Origin: Anaeramoeba flamelloides
Taxonomy: Eukaryota; Metamonada; Anaeramoebidae
Reading direction: 5' to 3'
Length of the DNA: 64,000 nt
Assembly: GCA_027625915.1 (NCBI GenBank)
Contig: JANTQA010000033.1
Span: 7,502,001-7,566,000, forward strand
Part shown: one piece after another, positions 1 through 10,054 of the stretch
How positions within the stretch are numbered: position 1 is the stretch's first letter
Layout of the letters: every line of letters starts with the position of its first letter
Translations under genes and position numbers: made by a program
Notes under the pieces: model-generated
What the model saw: the letters and a program-made list of their open reading frames with translations, nothing else
Databases searched by the model: none
What the model was told of the DNA's origin: nothing

Positions 1-27
1 TTAAATCTAAAAACACAAAACAATGTT

Positions 28-157
28 CAAAAGAGATTTTTGTATAAAATTTTAAACAATTACTTTAAAGGGCGTTTGAAATGTTTTCTGATTTGAACTA
101 GTATTTGAAACGCCCTTTAAAGTAATTGTTTAAAATTTTATACAAAAATCTCTTTTG
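28..157. repeat. Near-perfect hairpin (55-bp arms)
   Basis: Two 55-bp arms, 28-82 and 103-157, are reverse complements with a single mismatch (position 107) around a 20-bp loop. The arms contain the relatively GC-rich word AAAGGGCGTTTGAAAT. The length and the fidelity of the arms suggest a recent foldback element or MITE. I cannot define target-site duplications, and I see no other copy in the window. Confidence 0.8.
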
Positions 158-232
158 ACAATTTTTTTTGTTTGTTGATTTGACTTGGAAATTAGTAATT
201 TTTGAAAATTTGGTTATTTTAATTGTAAAAAG

Positions 233-731
233 AAATTTACAGTGATCAAAATAATGCGTGACCAAAGTCTATAATCCGTGTTTCAAAATATTAAAGTGTT
301 TTTTTTCTTCTTGTACCAAGGCCGCATCCAACCCACTCCCAAATAATATAACTAAGTTCAAATCAATTTTGAAAGTAAAGGTCTGGTGGTTTTCAGTAAA
401 ATTTAAATTATTCATGGAAATAGTTGAAAATTTTTCATAATATTCTCAAATTTTTGGAAATTTTTTGTTTTTTTAAAGATATAGAATTTTCTTCAAAATT
501 TAAACTGGATTTTTTGAGATAAATTTTGCAATTTGATCTTTCATTTTTCGAATTTCTCCTTAAATAATAGAACTTTAAGAAACCAATACCATATTTTTTT
601 TTTTAGGGTTTATTATTGATTCCTTTGATTGGTTTGATGTGTCTATTATAATAAAAAAAACATACCTTTCATTTTAAAACACGGATTAATTTTTTTTCAC
701 GCTTTATTTTGACTTCAGTAAATTCAAAAAT
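233..731. mobile_element. MITE-like element with ~45-bp inverted ends
   Basis: The left end (TCAAAATAATGCGTGACC, then AATCCGTGTTT) and the reverse complement of the right end (TCAAAATAAAGCGTGAAA, then AATCCGTGTTT) match over about 45 bp with a few differences. A diverged relative of the interior is found at about 54120-54560, sharing blocks such as AAGTTCAAATCAATTT and AATAATAGAACTTTA. The short open frame inside (258-440) has no coding character. The exact outer edges are uncertain by about 10 bp, and the superfamily is unknown. Confidence 0.6.
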
Positions 732-1239
732 AAATTTAAAAAATTATCTCTGCCTTATCTGAATATACTAAGAAAATTCAACCAAAGAATTAAAAATAAA
801 ATTATAAGGGATTTAAAGAATTTAAAACGGCTTAAAAAGGAAATTTATAATTATAATTATCATGAGTTGTTGAATTCTACCAGTTGGAAGGTTATTAGGG
901 TTTCCAGAATTTGAAAGAATAGATTAAAATCTCAAAATTTTTCTGTTTATTTCTCAAATTAAAAAAAAACGTCGTTAACTTTTCCCGAATTTTTAAGAAT
1001 TGAGTAAAATCTTTGATTTTTCTATAATCTTTTGAATTTTTGAAAACCATCGTTAGCTTTTTTTAAATTTTTGAAATAACAAGAAAATTTATTGAATTTT
1101 CTACTTATTTCTAAAAATAAAAAAAACCGAGTCACTGGAAGACACTTGGCGACACTCCACAAGAATATTTTAAAATAATTAAAAACAAAAAAAAATTATT
1201 TATTAATCAAAAATACTTTTGTTATCCATCAAGTTCAAG
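732..1239. other. Gene-free AT-rich stretch with a dispersed repeat block
   Basis: No open frame of interest. About 895-1160 carries a block related to segments at 24215-24310 and 63640-63860: TTTCCAGAATT followed by AGAATTGAGTAAAATC, and here a GC-richer tail (GACACTTGGCGACACTCC). It looks like debris of one repeat family. Confidence 0.4.
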
Positions 1240-1560
1240 AAATCGAAAAAATTCAGATATTTTACTAACTGCTTAAATAGATATTACTATGTAAATCAAT
1301 GAAAATTCAAATAAATTTTGTCCTTTATGTTCAAAATATGAACAAAAGGAAATTATAGAAAATATTGATCATTTTCTATGGTTTTATCCTTCAAATGAAT
1401 AAGATAGATTAATATTTATAACAAATTAAAAAGAATTAAATTTTAATAATATAATTTTAAATTGTGATAGTTTGAAATTATTATCTTTAATTAATAATCG
1501 TAGAAATAAATGATTTTACTATTAAAAAACTGAAAGGAAATTTAAGTAAAAGGACACTTT
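1240..1560 (+). mobile_element. LINE (non-LTR retrotransposon) 3' end, degenerate
   Basis: One forward frame reads NKFCPLCSKYEQ followed by NIDHFLWFYP, the pattern of the zinc-binding tail found at the C-terminus of many LINE polyproteins (CxxC, then HFLxxC). The last cysteine is a tyrosine here and in-frame stops follow, so this is a relic. It is probably related to the LINE piece at 62785-63290, which represents the region just upstream (end of the reverse transcriptase). Only the 3' end is seen, as usual for 5'-truncated LINE copies. Confidence 0.6.
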
Positions 1561-1844
1561 GAGGGTAATTTATACTTGCTCATTAATAAAACAAAGAAAT
1601 AAGTAATTTTTTGATCCATTTCTTCAATGATGAAAATTCTTTTTGAGAAGTGAATATAAAAGAACATGATAACTCAATATTTCCCAGGATGGAACATAGT
1701 CCTTAAACCTACTATCGATCTAAAAAGTCAAAATTTAAAAAAAAAAAAACGAAATTTAAAATGATTTTATAAAGGTGTTTTTATTGTTTTAAAAATTAAA
1801 AATACAGTTGATTTTGTTTAGTCACTAATTTCCAAAGAAATAAT

Positions 1845-2435
1845 TTACATGATTGAACAATTTATTCTTTTTTTCTTTTTCTTTTTCTTTTTGTCTTCTG
1901 GATTTAAAACAGCTTTAATTGAATAATCAAAAACAGCTTTCAAATTCTTTTGAGTTAAAGAAGAACACTCAACATATTGGTAAGCGCCAATTTCTTTTCC
2001 TAACTCCATTCCTTGTTGATAAGAAATAGGCACAAGGTTTTTTTCTTCAAGTTTTTGAACAGTGTCTTGGTCGTCTCGAAGATCAATTTTGGTTCCAACA
2101 AGGATAATTGGTAAGTCTTCACAATAGTGTTTGATTTCTGGGATCCATTTCTCTTTGACATTCGAAAAGGAAGCAGGTGAAATTAAGGAAAAGCAAACAA
2201 TAAAGACATCTGTTTGTGGATACGACAATGGTCTTAATCTATCATAATCTTCTTGCCCTGCTGTGTCCCACAAATTGATGTTGATTGGTTCTCCATCTAC
2301 CATTACATTTGCTGAATAGTTATCAAAGACAGTTGGTACATATTCTCCTGGAAAGGAATTTGTTGTGTAACTAAGTAATAAACATGTTTTACCAACAGCT
2401 CCATCCCCTACTACTACAGATTTGATTGATCTCAT
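1845..2435 (-). CDS. rac: Rac-type Rho family small GTPase
   Basis: A complete, intronless 196-residue GTPase, the usual length for Rho/Rac proteins. In order it has the P-loop GDGAVGKT (10-17), the switch I/effector stretch [10 protein letters not shown] (33-42), switch [20 protein letters not shown] (56-73), GTKIDLRDD (NKxD-type guanine motif, with Thr as in Rac/Rho) and ECSSLT (SAK-type motif). The C-terminus has a lysine run followed by the CaaX box CSIM, so it should be prenylated and held at the plasma membrane by the polybasic patch. The [13 protein letters not shown] effector loop is typical of Rac/Cdc42, whose roles are actin assembly and uptake. CSIM ends in Met, which in other eukaryotes favours farnesylation. 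The start ATG is the only sensible one, directly before the conserved [10 protein letters not shown]. The lysine tract is longer than in animal Rac. Confidence 0.96.
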   Translation of the reverse strand: MRSIKSVVVGDGAVGKTCLLLSYTTNSFPGEYVPTVFDNYSANVMVDGEPININLWDTAGQEDYDRLRPLSYPQTDVFIVCFSLISPASFSNVKEKWIPEIKHYCEDLPIILVGTKIDLRDDQDTVQKLEEKNLVPISYQQGMELGKEIGAYQYVECSSLTQKNLKAVFDYSIKAVLNPEDKKKKKKKKRINCSIM

Positions 2436-3074
2436 TGTTTGGTTTGGTTTTTTTGAAATTGGTTAAATAAAAAGGTTTTTGATTTAAAAATAATGACTTT
2501 ATCAAAAGGAAAATTTTTTTTTTTAATTATTTTTCCATTACTTTTTTTTGAAACATTTGAAAATTTCATTTTTTTTAGTTCGGTTTTTTCCAAATCTTAA
2601 ATAGAATTCTATTTAAATCTAGAGTCCTACTCATAAAATTAAAAACAGTGTGTATTTAAATCTTTTTTTTTAAGATTTTTGAACAATTTTTTCAAATGTT
2701 TAAAAAAAAATATTCATCTTGAAATTTTTTAAAGTTTACAGAATGATAATTATAGAAATGATAATTTGTTGGTAAAAACATCGTGATATTATTTAATTGG
2801 AATTTAGAGCACATTTATCTTAATTGGGTCACTTAAGTGTTTATTATTTATCACTTTTGTTTTAATTTATATTTTTAGAGTACGTTCATTTTTTATTTTT
2901 TGAGTGTTAACGTTTATGTGAAACTGAATGCTTCATATCATTTGTTTAACCAAAAACATTGATATTTTAAGAAATAGTAGAATGGAAGATATCCTAGTAT
3001 AAGATATTTTCATACACACAAACAAAAGGGAATCCAAAAAATGGAAAAATTGGGATTGAAAAAATTTATAAATA
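2436..3074. other. Intergenic AT-rich DNA upstream of rac
   Basis: No gene seen. This is the presumed promoter side of the rac gene. It is mostly T and A runs, with no motif that I can support as regulatory. The CACTA-like left end begins at 3075. Confidence 0.4.
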
Positions 3075-3570
3075 CACAGGTAGGACATTTTTGTAAACGG
3101 GAAAACGGAAAAAAAACCGCGAATTCCATGCGTTGCGACCGCGTATACTCAAGAGTTTTTTTGAAAAACCTCGTTTATCAAAAAAAAAAAAACGTTGATA
3201 ATTTCTTTTTTCAACACAAAAACGGAAAAACGGAAAAACAAAAATGTTTTTTAATAAAAATCATTTATTTTTATATTTTTTTTGATTTTTTATAATTTTA
3301 TTTGAAGAAAAAAAATAAATAATCATATATCAAAATTTAGTGAAAAAAGTAAAAAAAAAACAAACAGTAAATTTAAAAAGACAAATTTCCTAAAAAAAAA
3401 TAAGGCTTAATTGCAAAATTAAACTTTAAAAAAAAAAAAGGAAAAAAAAAATAAAAAAAAATAAAAAAATAAAAATAAAAAGCATTTTACTATGATTATG
3501 ATTTTGTTGTATTGATCAAAATTATATACTTTGAAAATTGATGTTATTTTCCTAACAAACAAATTTTAAA

Positions 3571-4194
3571 TTACATATTGAAATTTTGTTGATAATCATC
3601 GTTTGATGGTCTTTGATAAAAATTAATTTCGTTTGCATTTCCAAAAGTACAATTCTTCCTTAACTGTTGTTTATCAAGCCAAAGTTTCTCCAGACTTTGT
3701 TCAATAACACCCCATTTTAAAATAGGGCTCATATATTGTATATAGCCTTTAACATCTTTTCGAAAGAGGATATGGATTGTTTTTTGTCTTTGTGGGCTAT
3801 TAGGAACACCAAAATCAACGTTATTATCTTTAACCACAATAGGGTCTACAATAATTCTTTTTCGATAACCCCTGACCAACGAATATATTTGCTCCTTTAA
3901 TTTCTTTGCTAAAGGTAGATTTGGTTGTTTTTCAATACCTTTATGGTCTTTAACCTTTAATTTCATTATAAAATCAACTGTTGGCTGTGTAGTTTCTTGA
4001 ATAACTCGTTTAATAAATTTTTTTTCAAATATCTTATCTCGTATAACAAATAAATTATTAAGCTCAGCTATTCGAGTTTTTTCTTTATATAAAGACAATT
4101 TGTACAAATTATTTTTGAAGTTATTGTTATTATGTGATCTATTGTTAGTAAAATCCAATGAACGGGTGTTTTGTGATCTATGAAAATTAGCCAA
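3571..4194 (-). CDS. Hypothetical basic protein inside the 12.3-kb element
   Basis: A 207-residue frame, unrecognised. The N-terminal 35 residues are Asn/Ser/Arg-rich and disordered. The rest looks like a folded, basic domain (IRDKIFEKKFIKRVIQE, then MKLKVKDHKGIEKQPNLP and YRKRIIVDPIVVKDNN). The frame is open upstream of its first Met, and two neighbouring frames on the same strand (4223-4998) are also compositionally protein-like. It may therefore be the C-terminal part of a longer protein whose reading frame is interrupted at A-runs; an unseen intron or sequencing indels at those homopolymers are alternatives. Its place inside the CACTA-like ends suggests an accessory transposon protein, but no motif proves this. 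Confidence 0.4.
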   Translation of the reverse strand: MANFHRSQNTRSLDFTNNRSHNNNNFKNNLYKLSLYKEKTRIAELNNLFVIRDKIFEKKFIKRVIQETTQPTVDFIMKLKVKDHKGIEKQPNLPLAKKLKEQIYSLVRGYRKRIIVDPIVVKDNNVDFGVPNSPQRQKTIHILFRKDVKGYIQYMSPILKWGVIEQSLEKLWLDKQQLRKNCTFGNANEINFYQRPSNDDYQQNFNM

Positions 4195-4222
4195 TTGGTT
4201 GTGGTTTCTAAGGTGTTTTTTT

Positions 4223-4998
4223 TTATCTGGTCGGCTTTTGTCTTGGCATGTATGGATATATGCGGTTGTTTACTCTTTGGGATTGTTGTTTTTGTTGATA
4301 CCATTGATGAATGATTAACAGCAGTTGTTGGCTACTATTTATATTCTGGTTGACTATTTTTTCAATTTGTTCCAAAACTTGTTTTTCACTGACATATTCA
4401 TCAATAATTTCTATATTATCTTCTTCAGAATCACTTGTTGTTTGTAAGCTCTCTGTAAAACTTCCCGTTTCTTGTACTTCTTCTGTTTTTATGTCCATGT
4501 CTTCGAAATTATAAGGTGAATTCTTCTCTGAATCGGTTTCATAATTATCAATTTCTGTAAAAGGATTTATTTTTTCTTTAGATTTGAAATAGATCTTATT
4601 TTGATTTGATTTTTCCAGTTTCTTTTTTTGTATTTTCCTATATTTTTGTTTTTTATGATGATAATTATTATACCCTCTTGAATTTTTTTTGGTTTTTTTC
4701 CTTTTTTTGTTGATCTTTTTTTGTTATCCCTAACTCTTTTTTTTTCTTTTTCCTTTTTATTCTTGTAGTCATTTTTTCGACTCCTTTTTCGAATATTAAT
4801 AAACCCCCCATTTTCGTCACTTGACTCCAAACTAGATATTTCATCAACGATAAGATTGTTTATATCAGTTGAATCATCAGAATCTTCTGTTTTCGTTTTT
4901 GGTGAACAGATATAGTCATTAGATTTCGATGATCGGTTAGATGATATTTCTGTTTCCTTTTCATTAGAATATGCTTTTTTGGTCATTGTTTTTTTCAT
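4223..4998 (-). CDS. Hypothetical acidic/basic low-complexity frames, likely same unit as 3571-4194
   Basis: Two overlapping-frame open segments. The first (4998-4567) starts MKKTMTKKAYSNEKETEI, has acidic Ser-rich stretches (SDDSTDIN, SSLESSDENGG) and then a Lys/Arg-rich tract. The second (4498-4223, open further upstream) has MDIKTEEVQETGSF, SDSEEDNIEIIDEY and a Gln-rich end. They lie head to tail with 3571-4194 on the same strand but in different frames, with the changes falling at long A-runs. No family is recognised. I treat them as one decaying or mis-sequenced gene of the surrounding element. Confidence 0.3.
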
Positions 4999-6089
4999 TT
5001 TTTGGATTATTTCTAATATTTAAGTAAAAAAACAAAAAATTGAAATAAAAATAAAATTTACAATTAAAAAGTTATGAATATTTGAAATAAATATTATGTT
5101 CAAGCATTTTTATTAAGGGCCTAGTCATTTACCGTGGATTTACTCTACACTCAATGTGTGACTTGAAATAATAAAGGGAATTGTTAAATTGAACTTTTTT
5201 GGCTTGACAAAAGTTCAAATAACAAAAAAATACTGAGGATCCCAATAAACAAAAAATCTAATTAAAAAAAAGTTTGAAATTAATTCTCAATTTCAAAAAA
5301 TCAAATACCAAAAAAATGGGTTTCACATTTTCTCTATTAACAACAAATCTAATTTTAAAAAGGTTTACATAATTCTCAATCCCCGAAAAGTGATAGTTTT
5401 TTAAAATTACTTATTTCTTTTTTATATTTACAAATGGTTAAATTTCTTCAATTTAAACAAAATACTGTCCTTAAGAGACTAACCAATTTAACTCGGTTAA
5501 ATATAACTGTGAGTTTATTTCACAATTTTCAAATTTTAATAATTTACCGATTTTTTCACATTCTTGAGAAAATAATTCTAATTTGAAAAAAGAAAAAAAT
5601 GAAATTCCAAAGATCCAAGATAGAATTTTAAAAAAAAATTGAAAAACGTTTAATCTTTCGATTTTTCAGTGTTTAGAAATTAATTATTCACAAAAAGACA
5701 AAAAAATTTCATTGTTATTGATTTAGAAAGATTGGAGTGAAAAATTCAAATTACAATATTTTCTCAATGAGAAAATTTTATTCTATTATAAAATTTCAGG
5801 ATTTGTAATTAGCCATCACCTAACCATGAAATCCTACCATAAAAACAAAATTGTATTATAGTAAATTAATTTTATTTTTATCATGAATTTTACTGTATGT
5901 TTGGAAAGATTGTAGAAAAGTTCATCATAAACTAAAACATTGATAATTGAAGATTAAAAATAAGTTATCCATTTTTATTTTTTAGAAATTGAAACAAATC
6001 CATACAATTACTTTACTTAATATGGATTATCAATTTCCAAAATTGTTAAAATCTCAAGTTTTGACAATTTAAATATAATTATCAAAAAA

Positions 6090-6838
6090 CAAACTAAATT
6101 TCAAAATTTTCCACACAGCTGAAACGTTCCAAAAAATCCCGATACAGTCAGTTCCACTTTTAAGGCACAAACTTTCAACGAAATTTAAGGTACAATAAAA
6201 ATCTCAAATTAAGGCACAAAATTCATATTCTAGTAAAAATAAATTGTAAAAAAAAGAATTCCAAATTTTGTGCCTTAATTTGAGATTTTTTTGTGCCTTA
6301 GATTTCGTTGAAAGTTTGTGCCTTAAAAGTGGAACTGACTGTAATACAATTTTATTCCAATTGGAAACAATTATGATTTTTGAAAAATATGTAAATCATT
6401 TTTTCATCTTTTAGTTTTTTGTTTTCTTTTCATTTTTCGAATTACATAACTTGTTTAGTTCGATGAATTTTTTTTCAACAATTGATATTATGTGAAAGTT
6501 GAGCTGAACCAAATAGAAGAACTCCAATACAATTAGTTGATAGTATCTAAACCTTTGATTGATCAATATTCCTAATAGAATTTATACAAATTTTTATATG
6601 TTTTTTTTCGTTTTGCTCTCTCCAAAATTTTTAACATAAAGCTTGATTTATTAGTAATGATAATTATTTAGTTTTTCGTTTTGTGAGTATTGTAATTTAT
6701 AAAAAATTGTTAACATTTCAATTTGCGAAGGTTTTTAATTAGATGTTTAATCTTAAATTGATTAAATAGGTTTTTTTGAAACAAATCGAATTTTGGTGTG
6801 TTAAAATTTTTGAATTTGGGTTTACTTTCAATTTTCCT
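6090..6838 (+). mobile_element. ~540-bp TIR element (family with 5 copies), hit by a MITE
   Basis: The left end AATTTCAAAATTTTCCACAC and the reverse complement of the right end AAATTCAAAAATTTTAACAC form an imperfect inverted repeat of 25-30 bp. Other copies are at 12268-12806 (-), 31197-31748 (-), 49195-49747 (+) and 58612-59150 (+). Removing the 197-bp MITE at 6145-6341 and one TA leaves about 550 bp, the same as the other copies. It is non-coding, so probably a non-autonomous DNA transposon of unknown superfamily. Confidence 0.65.
6145..6341. mobile_element. 197-bp TA-flanked MITE, copy 1
   Basis: It begins CAGTCAGTTCCACTTTTAAG and ends with the reverse complement, flanked by TA at 6143-6144 and 6342-6343. 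The inverted arms run about 75 bp each and contain three repeats of the word AAGGCACAAA, around a central AT-rich loop. CAGT-type ends and a TA target are typical of Tc1/mariner-pogo elements. It sits inside a ~540-bp element whose relatives preserve the uninterrupted site. Confidence 0.85.
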
Positions 6839-7856
6839 TGGTTTCTGTGATTTCTTTTCTTAGAAATTTTATGTTTTTATCTTTGTTTTTACAAAAAAAT
6901 ACTCGAATAAAGTAAGAGAAGTTGAAAATTTTCACTTCTGATAGAAATTGATTTTCTATTTCATAAAAAACAGTTTTATATAGACAAACGATTTTCATGT
7001 CTTATAAATTTTCACAGTACGGCTGAAACGGATTTTTAATTGTCAGTGGAGACAATATAACAATTCTAAGTAAAGCAATGATCAAAAATCAATTACAATA
7101 TGAACTTTTAAGTTAGTGCTTTATATTAAAAATGCTTGAAATGATGGCGTATTTTTAAATTTAAAAAATTGTGATGATTTTTCAATTTCATTTTCACGAT
7201 CCTTACCAAGAAGTTCGAGTTCAAACATTTCAAATTTTCTTGTATTTTTTTCATTTAAAAAATGACGTAAAATGTCCTTTTGAACAAAATTCGAGTATAT
7301 TGTCAAGATCATTCCGTTACATTTTAATTGAGTTCAAAAAAAATATGTAGATACAATTTTTTAAAATTGTAAACAGAGTTATTAAAACCCTTTCAATCAA
7401 AAAAAAAATGTTTTTTTTTGGTGACTTAAAAAACATTTTTGGGAAGATATTACTAAATGATCAGTTGAGAGATTAATTGTTTTACAAATATTGGATTTTC
7501 ATTGTAAATTTGTTACATCTTCATATTTTTAAAAAAATTCCGATTTAAATTATTTTTCAGTCAAAGGGGCAGCTGTAATCAGTGTAATACATCTGTTTAA
7601 AGGGTTTGCAAGGATATTTGAAGAAAAAAATTATTTTTGAAATTTTCAAAAAATGAAATTAGTTTTTCACAATTTTGTACATTTTTGGTTTTTTTTCAGT
7701 TTTTTATAAAATACTTTGTTCTGTTGCAATTTTTTATTGCAAGACCAATTGTCCCTTGGTAAAAAGTTGTTATTCTAAGGTTATTGAAAATGTGTAAATG
7801 ATTGTTGAAAAATCATATTGATTTCTATTGGAATTTTATTACAATCTTTGATCATA

Positions 7857-8020
7857 CTGATATTTGAATTACTAAAGGTTAAAAATTTTCACTTCATTTT
7901 AATTTTCTTTTTCAAATGGGGACCACAAATCTCAACAAACTTCGTTTAGAGGGACTTGATTTCTAAAAGAAAAAGTAAATGAAGTGAAAAAATTTTTCCT
8001 ATTTACGATTCAAATACCAG
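7857..8020. mobile_element. Second TA-flanked MITE family, copy 1
   Basis: It begins CTGATATTTGAAT and ends ATTCAAATACCAG, with TA directly outside both ends (7855-7856 and 8021-8022). Inside each arm lies the shared word AATTTTCACTTCATTT. The arms are about 60 bp with an asymmetric centre. Further copies are at 44868, 60583 and 62490. Confidence 0.7.
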
Positions 8021-9047
8021 TAGAAGTTCATTTCGATCATTCTTCTTTTTCTCAATAGGTGCCTAAGAATTTGAATTTTTCAATTTTTAAGAAAATACAT
8101 TGATTTATTAGTTTTATTTCAGACATGTATAAACATTTCTTTTGTATTATTCTGTTGTTTTTTTCTTTGTTCTTCAAATGGTCAATTATATGAAATAATT
8201 GATATTTGGAAAAAAATGCTGTTGGGCTGCGTTGACTGAAAAAAAGTTTTGTAGAACGAATTTTTGTCAAGAAAAGTTTGTTTAATAAACTTAAAACCAC
8301 CTAAATTAGAATACTTTACTCTATTCTTTCATAATTCACTGATCAGAAATAATTAAAACAAATCTCTTCTTTAAAAAATTTTCGAGATAAATTTAATTGA
8401 ATAAAGTAGCAAAATTTATCAAAAAAACCTTTTAAAAAATCGAAAACACTCCTATAGAATTTGGAATTTCTTTGAAAAAATGTATCTCCATATAGTTGCT
8501 AACATGTTTATTGTTCTTAGAGCGTTTCAAAAATAAATTGACTTTTGCACCAAAAAGTTTTTTTGAAAATTTTAGTTTTCTCAAGGAAAGTAGAAAGAAA
8601 TTTTGAGAAAAAAGTCCCATTTTGAAATAAAATTTCAAGTTAATGCTTAATGAAGAACTATTCAGATTTGATATTCTGAGAGGGTTGGGGTGTAATACCC
8701 TAGTAAATAAAATGATTTTTAAGAATCCAAATTAAAGGAACGTAAAGATATTACAATTTAGTGTTTTTGTTGAAAATTAAAAAAAAAGTTAATAGATCAA
8801 AAAAAACTTTTATGAATTTTAGTAATAATTTTTTAATAATTTTTTGAAGTTTAAAATTACTTCATTGGGATCCTGATAATTATTTTTTGTTTGTTGATTG
8901 TTTTTTTTTTATTCAAAGAAAAGAATTTGAATTTTAGGCTCAAATAACTCCTTGTGTATTTAATAAATATATAGTAATTTCCTAGATCCTTTACATATTT
9001 TTTTGAAAATTTTCTTTTTAAAATTTATAATAACCCAATTTGATTAT

Positions 9048-9503
9048 TCAACATAAAAAATAATAATAAAAAAAAATTGTTTTCTTGATTTTGTTGAGAA
9101 TTTTTGAGAACTGAAACAAGAGAAGAAGGAAATATTTAATACTTTCAATTTTTTCACCGTTGCTTTGTTTTTGTTCGGTTTTTTTCTTTTTTATCGTATT
9201 TTTTCTTTTGCGCTTTGGACTAGTAATTGGGATCTGTTGTTTATTGAAATAAAAATCCGCAAACTGTTTCGTTGTTTCAGTTTCCACTGGCTTGTTTTTT
9301 AGATTGTGTAAATTTTCATTTTCATCGATCAAATGAGGACAAAGTGTTTGGACATGACTTTGAAATTCAGGATCGTGTTCATGGGAAAATAATATTTTTT
9401 TTAATTTGTGAAAATTTCCCACATTCTCGAATTGTTCATTCGATAGGTATTTTGGAACAAGAAGTGACCTACAATCATTTTTCGTAACTTTGTTTTTGAT
9501 CAT
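9048..9503 (-). CDS. Hypothetical protein inside the 12.3-kb element
   Basis: A 151-residue frame starting at an ATG (MIKNKVTKNDCRSLLVPKYL). The first ~80 residues have mixed composition with His and Cys (LFSHEHDPEF, VQTLCPHLIDENEN), followed by a Lys-rich nuclear-signal-like stretch (SPKRKRKNTIKKKK). The last ~35 residues are hydrophobic/Lys-rich and probably run into an intron or UTR. It is transcribed away from the transposase-like ORF at 10055, with 550 bp between the two starts, so they could share a bidirectional promoter. No family recognised. Confidence 0.35.
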   Translation of the reverse strand: MIKNKVTKNDCRSLLVPKYLSNEQFENVGNFHKLKKILFSHEHDPEFQSHVQTLCPHLIDENENLHNLKNKPVETETTKQFADFYFNKQQIPITSPKRKRKNTIKKKKTEQKQSNGEKIESIKYFLLLLFQFSKILNKIKKTIFFYYYFLC

Positions 9504-10054
9504 TTGTTCAAAATGGCTAATTTATAAAGTGAGGTTGTAAGAAGAAAAATAAATAATAAAAAAATATAGTTTAGTAAAGACTTAAAAAAATTGAAATTGA
9601 AAAAAAATGATTTGTTTTTTTTTTGTTTTGTGTTTTTATAGTATTTGGAAAAATCTCAAATAAAATTTGAAATTTTTTTTTTTGATAATGATGACCAAAG
9701 TACCCTTTTTGAAAAGATGAGTTAAATTCTTCCATATGTTATTTTATTAGGCAATATTTAACAAAAATTTTCTTTTGATCAAACCGAAATTATTTTTTGA
9801 TCAGTAAGGTGTATCATATTTTAGAATTGATGATTAAATTTGGGGTATTTGACAGAGTGGAATTATTGAGTTTTTGAATTTGATCAATAAATTGCATTTT
9901 TCTCATTAAAGGGGATGTTTAAAGGTGGTTTAAATAACATTTAATTAATAAGAGTTGTTATTTGTTTTAGAGATGAAGAAATCAAAGGGGTGATGAATTT
10001 TAAGTTTCCATTTTCTTTAATTTTTTAATTTAACTTGAACTAAAATATTTTAAA

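Larger units (their letters stand above)
4999..9047. other. Non-coding interior of the 12.3-kb element
   Basis: There is no convincing coding region. Short open frames at 7121-7312, 8052-8300 and 8432-8638 are Phe/Lys/Asn-rich products of base composition. The stretch contains a ~540-bp element with a nested MITE (6090-6838) and a second-family MITE (7857-8020), listed separately. Confidence 0.45.
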
